From: Verrucomicrobiota bacterium | Lineage (GTDB): Bacteria; Verrucomicrobiota; Verrucomicrobiia; Limisphaerales; UBA1096 | Length of the DNA: 6,139 nucleotides | Reading direction: 5' to 3' | Assembly (NCBI GenBank): GCA_030747575.1 | Contig: JASLKI010000184.1 | Location: 1-6,139 of the forward strand | In this document: piece by piece, positions 1-5,401 of the stretch | Position numbering within the stretch: the first letter of the stretch is position 1 | How the letters are laid out: the number at the start of each line of letters is the position of its first letter | Made by a program: the position numbers and the translations under genes | Notes under the pieces: generated by a model | Seen by the model: the letters and a program-made list of their open reading frames with translations, nothing else | Told to the model about the DNA's origin: nothing | The model's database searches: none

Positions 1-150
1 GTTGAGTCGGCCGAAGCTGTCCATCTCGTCGCTGCGAACATCGTTGGGCAGGCCGCGAAAGTCCCCGAGAATCTCCAACTGCAGCTCCTTGGGCAGCGTG
101 CCAAGCTCGGCGGCGGCAGTGGGAGTGAAGATGATTTGAAACGGTGTCAT
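1..150 (-). CDS. RelE/ParE-like toxin-family protein, N-terminal part (cut by window edge)
   Basis: The first 50 codons are present, starting at ATG 150-148; the rest lies beyond the left edge. The protein opens with MTPFQIIFTPTAAAEL, followed by the helix segment LPKELQLEIL and then GLPNDVRSDEMDSFGRLN. This beta-strand, helix, helix order, with a Phe/Ile-rich first strand, an 'AxxEL' helix and an 'LPKEL' helix, is typical of the RelE/ParE fold (mRNA interferases or gyrase inhibitors). The catalytic C-terminal half is not visible, so activity cannot be judged. It starts 29 bp after the CCA end of the tRNA-Glu, on the same strand, with no antitoxin between them and no clear terminator, so it may be read from the tRNA promoter. 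No Shine-Dalgarno sequence precedes the ATG (upstream bases are CGACAAAGCCC). Alternatives are a solitary housekeeping RelE-like protein or an antitoxin encoded further downstream. Family confidence is moderate. Confidence 0.6.
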   Translation of the reverse strand, partial: MTPFQIIFTPTAAAELGTLPKELQLEILGDFRGLPNDVRSDEMDSFGRLN

Positions 151-179
151 GGGCTTTGTCGGCCGCAGTATCGGCGAGG

Positions 180-254
180 TGGTAGCGCGTACGAGAATTG
201 AACTCGTCTTTCCGCCTTGAGAGGGCGGCGTCCTAACCGATAGACCAACGCGCC
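180..254 (-). tRNA. tRNA-Glu, anticodon CTC, CCA encoded
   Basis: A complete cloverleaf reads from 254 down to 183, plus CCA at 182-180. The acceptor 5' strand GGCGCGT pairs with ACGCGCT. The D stem is GTCT/GGAC with an ATCGGTTA loop. The anticodon stem CCGCC/GGCGG encloses loop CTCTCAA, giving anticodon CTC, which reads GAG (Glu). The variable loop is AAAG, and the T stem ACGAG/CTCGT encloses TTCAATT. The CCGCC..GGCGG anticodon stem and the GGTTAGGAC D-arm are usual for tRNA-Glu. The first acceptor pair is G1-U72 rather than G-C. Discriminator base 73 is A. The structural length is 72 nt without CCA. It lies between folC and a RelE-like gene on the same strand. Confidence 0.93.
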
Positions 255-269
255 TCGCCGTGGCCGGGT

Positions 270-299
270 TTTATGCCGATACTCCCCCCGCCAAGTCAA
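270..299 (-). promoter_or_regulatory. Sigma-70-type promoter of the tRNA-Glu gene
   Basis: Reading the minus strand, TTGACT at 299-294 matches five of six bases of the -35 consensus. After an 18-bp spacer, CATAAA at 275-270 matches four of six bases of the -10 consensus. The -10 box ends 15 nt before the first base of the tRNA, leaving a short leader of about 8 nt, as expected for a tRNA gene. The GC-rich stretch just after the -10 box (CCCGGCC) resembles a stringent discriminator, which is inference. The same promoter could serve the RelE-like gene after the tRNA. Confidence 0.55.
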
Positions 300-331
300 T
301 CCGAAAGAGCCTTTGGCCTGCATCCCGGCGC

Positions 332-1582
332 TCACCAGTCGTTCAGTTGCCGCTCGGCCTCGCTCGGCGTTGGGGCCACTCCGAGCCGTTCCATCGCCTC
401 GCCCACGAGGTAAAACGACCCGGCGACCACCACAAACGGCTCGGCCGCGCACCACTCCAGCGCTTGGCCAAGCGACTCGGCAACCTCGATCGCCGCCGCC
501 GGATTGGCCGCTTGGCATATCGGTAAAAACCCTTCCGGCTTGGCCGAGCGGGCGCTGCTGACCGGCGACAAAACGATGCGCTTGGTCAAGGTCGCCAACT
601 CGGTGCAAAACCCTGCGCCGTCCTTCTCGTCCACCATGCCGATGATGAAAACCGGCGAGTCGGTGGAAAACCCGCCCGCCAAAGCCTGCCGCAGCATCGC
701 TGCGCCCTCGGCATTGTGCGCGCCGTCGAGCAGTACCGTCTGTTCGCCGCGCCGGATGACCTGCAGCCGCCCCGGCCAATGCACCTTGGCCAAGCCGTCG
801 CGAATCGCCCCGGGCGGCACCGGCAACTCGCCCTGCAATCGCCTGACCACCGCCTTGGCCAAACTCGCGTTGGTTTGCTGATGCCGCCCGAGCAGCGGCA
901 AGTCGGCGATGGACTCCGCTTGGCCAAGCTCGATCAACTCCGCTCCTTCCCTAGCCGCTTCGGCGCGGATCACTGCCAGCGCCTCCGGTTGAGCGGCCGC
1001 CGTCAGCGCCGGGATGCCGGGCTTGATGATGCCGGCCTTCTCGGCGGCGATCGCCGCGTGTGTTTCGCCGAGCCAGCGCGTGTGGTCGAGCCCGATGTTG
1101 GTGATCACGCTCGCCAGTGGCGTGACGATGTTCGTCGCGTCGAGACGGCCACCTAAGCCGGTTTCCCACAGCACGATGTCGCACGCCTTCTCGGCGAAAT
1201 GGCACAGCGCCATCACCACCGCCAACTCGAAAAACGTCGGCCCTTGACCCTCGGGAAATCTCGCCGCTGTGTCGCGAAGCTGCGCCGTCAGCCGGGCGAG
1301 AGCCTCCTCCGGGATCAACTCGCGGTTTACCTGCATCCGCTCGCGGAACGACACGAGGTGCGGCGAGGTGAACAGCCCCGTACGCAGGCCGGCCTCGCTA
1401 TAAATCGACTCGAGCATCGCGCAGACCGAGCCTTTGCCGTTGGTGCCGGTGACGTGGATAAAACGCAACCGCTCGTGCGGCGACCCGGCCAACGCGGCGA
1501 GCCGGCGGGGGTTGTCCAGCCCCAGCTTCGAGCCGAACAGGGTCAGCTCGCGCAGATGTTGAATGGCTTCGGAATACGTCAC
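332..1582 (-). CDS. folC: FolC: dihydrofolate synthase / folylpolyglutamate synthase
   Basis: This cytosolic Mur-ligase-family enzyme uses ATP to add glutamate to dihydropteroate and/or to extend the glutamate tail of folates. From the GTG start at 1582 the protein has 416 residues, a normal FolC length. Visible motifs: P-loop VTGTNGKGS (44-52), TSPHL (72-76), ETGLGGRLDATN (140-151), ITNIGLDH (160-167), EKAGIIKPG (181-189; a conserved Lys here is carbamylated in the family), and C-terminal-domain LDGAHN (285-290). It ends in LNDW and TGA at 334-332. The frame stays open upstream for about 315 further codons antisense to the TPR gene, but homology starts at TYSEAIQHL, so the GTG is chosen. ATG 1630-1628 would add 16 residues encoded partly by the inverted repeat and is less likely. 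No Shine-Dalgarno sequence is seen. FolC, FPGS-only or DHFS-only activity cannot be separated by eye. Three exact CTTGGCCAAG palindromes lie inside. Confidence 0.93.
   Translation of the reverse strand: MTYSEAIQHLRELTLFGSKLGLDNPRRLAALAGSPHERLRFIHVTGTNGKGSVCAMLESIYSEAGLRTGLFTSPHLVSFRERMQVNRELIPEEALARLTAQLRDTAARFPEGQGPTFFELAVVMALCHFAEKACDIVLWETGLGGRLDATNIVTPLASVITNIGLDHTRWLGETHAAIAAEKAGIIKPGIPALTAAAQPEALAVIRAEAAREGAELIELGQAESIADLPLLGRHQQTNASLAKAVVRRLQGELPVPPGAIRDGLAKVHWPGRLQVIRRGEQTVLLDGAHNAEGAAMLRQALAGGFSTDSPVFIIGMVDEKDGAGFCTELATLTKRIVLSPVSSARSAKPEGFLPICQAANPAAAIEVAESLGQALEWCAAEPFVVVAGSFYLVGEAMERLGVAPTPSEAERQLNDW
461..474. repeat. Palindrome CGCTTGGCCAAGCG, copy in folC
   Basis: Perfect 14-bp palindrome. 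In folC it is read in the L-G-Q-A frame (residues 371-374). One of eight exact copies of the CTTGGCCAAG core in the window. Confidence 0.9.
785..794. repeat. Palindrome CTTGGCCAAG, copy in folC
   Basis: Exact 10-bp core. In folC it is read as L-A-K (264-266), a different codon frame from the copy at 461-474. A one-mismatch copy, CTTGGCCAAA, follows at 854-863. Confidence 0.9.
918..929. repeat. Palindrome GCTTGGCCAAGC, copy in folC
   Basis: Perfect 12-bp palindrome, read in folC as L-G-Q (219-221). Confidence 0.9.
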
Positions 1583-1611
1583 GATGCGCGGGGGGAGTCT
1601 CAAGACCGAAC

Positions 1612-1660
1612 TTTCAAGTTTCAAGCGCATTACTCGAAACTGAAAACTTGAAACTTGAAA
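1612..1660. repeat. 14-bp perfect inverted repeat of CTTGAAA units between divergent genes
   Basis: The left arm TTTCAAGTTTCAAG (1612-1625) is the exact reverse complement of the right arm CTTGAAACTTGAAA (1647-1660), with a 21-nt loop (1626-1646). Each arm is itself a tandem pair of the heptamer CTTGAAA. The loop carries further degenerate units (CGAAAC, TGAAAA). The AT-rich tract stands out sharply from the GC-rich surroundings. It lies in the spacer between the folC start (1582) and the start of the plus-strand TPR gene (1685). It could be a cruciform or hairpin, a regulator site for the divergent pair, or a dispersed intergenic repeat. TTGAAA boxes at 1648 and 1655 resemble -35 elements on the plus strand, but no convincing -10 box follows. 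Confidence 0.75.
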
Positions 1661-1684
1661 CCATCCGCGAAACCATTCCCGCCG

Positions 1685-2596
1685 GTGATATTCATCCGGA
1701 ACATTTTTTTTACAGCGCTGCTGCTCCCGCTTGGCCAGGCGGGAGCCGGGGAGGCTAAGCCGGCGGACGTGTCCGGTGCGGTGATTGAGCGCGAGTTCCG
1801 CGAATTGCTTGAGCTCGACGACAAGGTTCACGACGAGGTCGATGAATGGATTCGCAGCAATGCGAAGCTGACCGCGAAACAGGTCGGCATCGATCCCGCG
1901 TCGCTCGATCTGCAGGTGCGCAACCGGCTCAGCAATGTCGGCGAGGCGTACAAAGCGTTTCTCAACCGCCACTCCAGCCATGTCCGTGCGCGGCTGGCGT
2001 ACGGCAGTTTTTTTAGCGACATCAACGAGATCGACAAGGCTATGGCGCAGTGGAAGAAGGCGCTCGAGCTCGCGCCGAAAAACCCGGTCGCGTGGAACAA
2101 CATCGGCAAGGCGTACGGCAAACAGGGCAGGATCGCCGAAGCGTTCCGGCACTTCGGCAAGGCCGCCGAACTCGCTCCCAAGGAGGCACTCTATTATAGA
2201 AATCTCGCCACGCTGATATTTTCGTACCCCGACGACGCGGCGCGCTACTACCTCATTGACCGCAGCCAGATCGTGCCCAAGTCGCTCGAGCTTTTCAAAA
2301 AAGCGCGCGCGCTTGACCCGAAAAATTTCACCCTCGCCACCGACGCCGCCTTGGCGCAACTGGGCACGCAGCCGTTCGAGGCCAAGGCTGCACTCGCTGC
2401 GTGGAACGACGCCCTCGCGATCGCGCCGTCCCCGTTCGAGGCGGAGGGCGTGCGGATTCATCTCGCCCGCATCCACGCGCACCTTGGCGAAGTGGACGCC
2501 GCACGCGCGCTGCTGGCAAAGGTGCACGAGACACAGTACGCCGAACTCAAGGCGGGCATCCTGCGGAAACTCGAGCCGCCGCCGGCCAAGCCGTGA
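1685..2596 (+). CDS. Exported tetratricopeptide-repeat protein
   Basis: From GTG 1685 the protein has 303 residues. The N-terminus looks like a signal peptide: IFIRN, then a hydrophobic stretch IFFTALLLPLG and an AGA-type cleavage site near residues 19-21, so a periplasmic or membrane-associated location is likely. A helical region with acidic ELLELDDKVHDEVDEW (about 39-54) precedes TPR units. The clearest are AYGSFFSDINEIDKAMAQWKKAL.. (about 98-131) and AWNNIGKAYGKQGRIAEAF.. (about 132-165). Weaker units are SLELFKKARALDPKN (about 200-214) and IHLARIHAHLGEVDAARALL (258-277). TPRs bind proteins; the partner is unknown. TTG 1655 would add ten residues (MKPSAKPFPP) and lies within the inverted repeat. 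Neither start has a Shine-Dalgarno sequence. The stop overlaps the next gene's GTG by GTGA, indicating co-transcription and coupled translation. One near-palindrome (CTTGGCCAGG, 1730) lies in the signal-peptide region. Function is unassigned. Confidence 0.8.
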   Translation: MIFIRNIFFTALLLPLGQAGAGEAKPADVSGAVIEREFRELLELDDKVHDEVDEWIRSNAKLTAKQVGIDPASLDLQVRNRLSNVGEAYKAFLNRHSSHVRARLAYGSFFSDINEIDKAMAQWKKALELAPKNPVAWNNIGKAYGKQGRIAEAFRHFGKAAELAPKEALYYRNLATLIFSYPDDAARYYLIDRSQIVPKSLELFKKARALDPKNFTLATDAALAQLGTQPFEAKAALAAWNDALAIAPSPFEAEGVRIHLARIHAHLGEVDAARALLAKVHETQYAELKAGILRKLEPPPAKP

Positions 2597-3681
2597 GTCT
2601 GCCCGAAGCCATCCAGCCGGACGGTGCCACGCACGTGCGCTATCGCGGCAGGCGGCTGATTTATTTTGGCGGGTGCGACTACTATCGACTCGCGCACCAT
2701 CCCAAGCTGCTGAGGGCCCACGCGCAAGCGGCCGCCCTCGACGGGCTCGGCACTGGCGCGTCGCGGATGACCACCGGCAACCACCCGGCGCACGACAACC
2801 TCGAAACGTCGCTGGTGAAGTTTTTCGGCACCGAAACCGCCACTGTTGTCGGCGACGGCTACCTCGCCAACATCGCGCTTGGCCAGGCCGCCAACGGCCG
2901 GTTTGACACAGCGTTCATTGACGAGAAGGCGCACATGAGCCTACGCGATGCCGCGCAATTTATCGGCTGCCCAGTAGTACGCTACCACCACTGCAATGCC
3001 GATGATCTCGCCAGGCGGGTGAGCCGCCGGCGAGCGGTCAAGCGGGTATTGCTGATGACCGACGGCGTCTTTGGCGCGACCGGCCGCGGCGCGCCGGTGG
3101 GCGACTTGGCCAAGCGGCTCGCGCGCTCGGCCACGCTGTGGATCGACGACGCCCACGGCGCGGGCGTGCTGGGCGAGCGGCTGCGCGGCACCGCCGAGCA
3201 GTGCGGCTTGGGCGGCCGGCGCGTGATTCAGTCGATCACGTTCAGCAAAGCGCTCGGGAGTTTTGGCGGTGCGATCTTGGGGCCGCGCTGGCTACGTGCG
3301 GCACTGCTCGACGGCAACAACGTTGTTGCCGGTAGCAGTTCGTTGCCAGCCGGCTTGGCCAAGGCCACGCTGGCGTCGCTTGAGTTGCTGCGCACCCGCC
3401 CCGCCTTGGCCAAGCGGCTGCGCCGCAACACCGCGTTTGTGAAGTCCAAGTTGCTCGCCGCCGGGCTGCCAATCGGTGACCCGGCATTCCCGGTGTTCAG
3501 CCTCGATTGTCCCCGGAAAAAAGCCGCCATGGCGCTGCGCCACCGGCTATTGGCCAACGGCATTTATCCCTCGTGCATTCGCTACCCGACGCGGAGCGAA
3601 GGGGCTTTTTATCGCTTCGCCATTTCCAGTGAACACACCCGCGAGCAGCTAGAACAGTTAGTCGCCGCGTTGAGTGGGTGA
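2593..3681 (+). CDS. PLP-dependent alpha-oxoamine synthase (BioF/KBL-like)
   Basis: The family condenses an amino acid with an acyl-CoA (or acyl carrier) and releases CO2; members include BioF (biotin), KBL (threonine breakdown), ALAS and serine palmitoyltransferase. From GTG 2593 the protein has 362 residues, near the usual 380-400. Visible motifs: GTGASRMTTGNHPAH (53-67; SR..G..xxH substrate/PLP loop), H114 in EKAHMSL (PLP-stacking His), DDAHGAGVLG (185-194; Asp and His contacting PLP), FSKALGSFGG with PLP Lys K219, and FYRFAIS (R341, probable carboxylate contact). Oddities: the usual VFSMDG segment reads VFGATGRGAP (159-168), and the family's NDYLGL reads CDYYRL (28-33). It may therefore be a divergent subfamily rather than true BioF. 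No other biotin gene is visible. The frame continues upstream to 2401 inside the TPR gene, but homology begins near the GTG. It contains three exact and one near CTTGGCCAAG palindromes, all but the near copy in the L-A-K frame. Confidence 0.85.
   Translation: MSLPEAIQPDGATHVRYRGRRLIYFGGCDYYRLAHHPKLLRAHAQAAALDGLGTGASRMTTGNHPAHDNLETSLVKFFGTETATVVGDGYLANIALGQAANGRFDTAFIDEKAHMSLRDAAQFIGCPVVRYHHCNADDLARRVSRRRAVKRVLLMTDGVFGATGRGAPVGDLAKRLARSATLWIDDAHGAGVLGERLRGTAEQCGLGGRRVIQSITFSKALGSFGGAILGPRWLRAALLDGNNVVAGSSSLPAGLAKATLASLELLRTRPALAKRLRRNTAFVKSKLLAAGLPIGDPAFPVFSLDCPRKKAAMALRHRLLANGIYPSCIRYPTRSEGAFYRFAISSEHTREQLEQLVAALSG
3105..3114. repeat. Palindrome CTTGGCCAAG, copy in the oxoamine synthase gene
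   Basis: Exact 10-bp core, read as D-L-A-K (171-174). A one-mismatch copy, CTTGGCCAGG, lies earlier in the same gene at 2878-2887 in the L-G-Q frame. Confidence 0.9.
3354..3363. repeat. Palindrome CTTGGCCAAG, second copy in the oxoamine synthase gene
   Basis: Exact core within GGCTTGGCCAAGGCC, read as G-L-A-K (254-257). Confidence 0.9.
3405..3414. repeat. Palindrome CTTGGCCAAG, third copy in the oxoamine synthase gene
   Basis: Exact core, read as L-A-K (272-274), only 41 bp after the preceding copy. An octamer-only copy, TTGGCCAA, follows at 3550-3557. Confidence 0.9.
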
Positions 3682-3682
3682 A

Positions 3683-3711
3683 AAAAGCCGCCGTGGAATC
3701 CGGCGGCTTTT
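3683..3711. terminator. Bidirectional intrinsic terminator between convergent genes
   Basis: AAAAGCCGCCG (3683-3693) pairs with CGGCGGCTTTT (3701-3711) to form an 11-bp stem with a 7-nt loop. The G/C core is flanked by A-runs on the left and T-runs on the right. On the minus strand the transcript would end in six U residues (3686-3681), and on the plus strand in four. It begins two bases after the stop codon of the oxoamine synthase and sits 23 bp from the end of the convergent haem/copper protein gene (3734), so it plausibly ends both transcripts. Confidence 0.85.
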
Positions 3712-3733
3712 GAGTGGTAAATTTTGCCGGTGT

Positions 3734-5401
3734 TTAGCGTTCGCTGATTTGGCTTAGCTCTTCCTTGCTGACTCGGCCGTCCTTGTTGGTGTCGATGAAG
3801 CGGATGTAGCGGCGGGAGCTTTCGTCGATTTCGTCGGGCTCGATTTCGCCGTTATTGTTTTTATCCAATTTCTTGAGGCGCTCGCCCAAGCGGCCGCGCC
3901 AGTCGCCACCCAGGCGGCTGCCGCTGTTCCCACCGGGGCGGCGGTTGCGGAATTGCTCCAGTCGATCGGTAATGTTTCCACGACCGCTCCCACCACGACT
4001 GCCGAACCGGCGCTCGGCCATCAGGCGGGCCTCGTCGACTGCGTGGTCGCGGACGGCGGCGTTGAATTCGTCAAGATCCGCCTCGCTCGCGGGCACGGCA
4101 CTGAAGATGACGCTACCCATCTCGTCGGTGGACTCGAGTCCCCACCGGACGCGGCGGGGCGGGTTGAATTGGTTGTGCGGATTGGCGGCCGAGTTGTCGA
4201 AGGAGACGGTGCCCTCAACGGTAGTGCCGGCAGGCAGGCGGATCGGTTCATCGTAGATGTAGCGGCCCTGCCAGTTGAAGTCCCAGTCGTCGATGTAGAA
4301 CAGCGGCTTGATGGTGCTGTCCGGCAGCGTGGCGTGGGCCTTGGCGGTGTGGCCGATGTAGTGCATGTGCGCGCCGACACCGATTAGGTCAATGTCCACC
4401 GGTGTGGTGAATTTACTTTTGAGCTCGTAGTTGCTCTCGCCGGCTGGGATGTCGAGCCCGGAGATGCTGCCGAAGACGGGTGGCACCTGAAACCCGATGA
4501 GGGTGCGATCCGGTTTTTTGTCGGTAAAGTAAAGGCCGATGGTGGTTTGTTCCTCCTCCTCCTTGCCGGTGGGATGAAAGTGGGAGTTGAGTACGATATC
4601 GGCCCCGGCGGGGAGTTTGCGGGCCAAGCCCAATGGGAGTATGCGCGGCGTGCCACCGACGGCCCAGCCACCCAGCCCGCCAAGGCTGCCGGAGAAAACG
4701 TCGTTACTGCCGCCACGGCGCGAGCCGCGCGAGCTGCGGCCGATGCCGCGCATGCCGCTGAAGCCGGGCGTCCCCTTTGCGCCGTCGGCCTTGCGGGCTT
4801 CGCCGCTTTGGTCGATGCGGATGATGACGTGGTGCAGCACAGCGCGGGCCGAGGGGCGCACCTCGAAGCCGGCGACCCACTTGTCCTCTTTTAGATCCAT
4901 TGGTATACAAAAGCTGCGGTAAATGTCGGAGCCGTCGGCACGCATGGTGTAGGCCTTGGGCATTTTCACGATGAGATCCGGCTTGCCGAGCAGCCAGTCG
5001 CTGGCGAACTTGGGTGGCTCGGGGAGCTTGTCGGCCGGCCCTTCGGCCATGCCGGTCTTGTGCCAGTTCTTGAGTGTGGCGAGTTCGTCGGCAGTCAGGC
5101 GGCGTTCGTCGACGAATTTGCCGTGGCCCTCAACCGGGTGCCACGGCGGCATGTAGTGATCCTCGGTGACCTTGGTGATGAGGCGCGCGCGTTTCTTCAC
5201 GTCGTTGTAGGACTTGAGCGTGAACGGTGCCGCCTGACCGGTGCGATGGCATTCGGTGCAGTTGTTGTAAATGATCGGCGCGATGTCCTCGGTGAATGTC
5301 GGCTTGGCCTTGGCGTCGGCGATCGCGGTGAGTTGCAGTGCGGCAAAACCGGCCAGCGCCAACCCGGCGCGGATGAGTTTATTTGTTGTCTTTTTTGTCA
5401 T
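3734..5401 (-). CDS. Exported cytochrome c / copper type II monooxygenase-like protein with EF-hands
   Basis: The start ATG 5401-5399 gives 555 residues. Domains in order: a signal peptide (KK..R then LALAGFAALQLTAIADA, about 1-30). A mono-haem cytochrome c segment follows, TFTEDIAPIIYNNCTECHRTG, with C48, C51, H52 as haem attachment and M84 in MPPWH as likely axial Met. A PHM/DBM-like copper domain then shows H190-H191 (VLHHVII), H274/H276 (NSHFHPTG), H345/H347 (GAHMHYIG) and M428 (TDEMGS), in the order of the CuH and CuM ligands of ascorbate-dependent copper monooxygenases. Two EF-hand loops end the protein, D513-E524 (DKNNNGEIEPDE) and D537-E548 (DTNKDGRVSKEE). Gly/Arg/Ser-rich stretches lie at about 207-250 and 464-505. 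A periplasmic oxidoreductase role is inferred; the substrate is unknown. The first 23 nt overlap the redoxin gene, implying translational coupling. No exact CTTGGCCAAG palindrome lies inside, unlike most neighbours. The frame extends further upstream inside the redoxin gene, but the signal peptide fixes this start. Confidence 0.85.
   Translation of the reverse strand: MTKKTTNKLIRAGLALAGFAALQLTAIADAKAKPTFTEDIAPIIYNNCTECHRTGQAAPFTLKSYNDVKKRARLITKVTEDHYMPPWHPVEGHGKFVDERRLTADELATLKNWHKTGMAEGPADKLPEPPKFASDWLLGKPDLIVKMPKAYTMRADGSDIYRSFCIPMDLKEDKWVAGFEVRPSARAVLHHVIIRIDQSGEARKADGAKGTPGFSGMRGIGRSSRGSRRGGSNDVFSGSLGGLGGWAVGGTPRILPLGLARKLPAGADIVLNSHFHPTGKEEEEQTTIGLYFTDKKPDRTLIGFQVPPVFGSISGLDIPAGESNYELKSKFTTPVDIDLIGVGAHMHYIGHTAKAHATLPDSTIKPLFYIDDWDFNWQGRYIYDEPIRLPAGTTVEGTVSFDNSAANPHNQFNPPRRVRWGLESTDEMGSVIFSAVPASEADLDEFNAAVRDHAVDEARLMAERRFGSRGGSGRGNITDRLEQFRNRRPGGNSGSRLGGDWRGRLGERLKKLDKNNNGEIEPDEIDESSRRYIRFIDTNKDGRVSKEELSQISER

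Noticed and set aside
255..331. Possible small gene or terminator between folC and the tRNA
   Set aside because: The 77-bp gap is accounted for by the tRNA promoter. I see no stable hairpin with a T-run and no coding signal.
147..779. A 210-codon minus-strand open frame covering the tRNA and the folC 3' end
   Set aside because: It runs through a well-formed tRNA and its promoter, has Arg/Gly-rich shadow composition, and overlaps folC.
1583..2527. A 315-codon N-terminal extension of the folC frame, antisense to the TPR gene
   Set aside because: It is open only because of GC-rich codon bias opposite the TPR gene. Its translation shows no family features, FolC homology begins at TYSEAIQHL, and the TPR reading on the other strand is clear.
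2401..2592. Upstream extension of the oxoamine synthase frame inside the TPR gene
   Set aside because: The extension is Arg/Pro-rich and unlike the family, while the GTG at 2593 gives the expected N-terminus and a typical stop/start overlap.
4547..4894. Plus-strand open frame, Ala-rich, opposite the monooxygenase gene
   Set aside because: It is an antisense shadow of the Gly/Arg-rich insertion. It shows no domain and no start signal.
1047..5326. HIP1 octamer GCGATCGC at 1047, 2417 and 5319
   Set aside because: Three copies are only mildly above expectation for a GC-rich window, and the genes are not cyanobacterial. The CTTGGCCAAG signal is far stronger.
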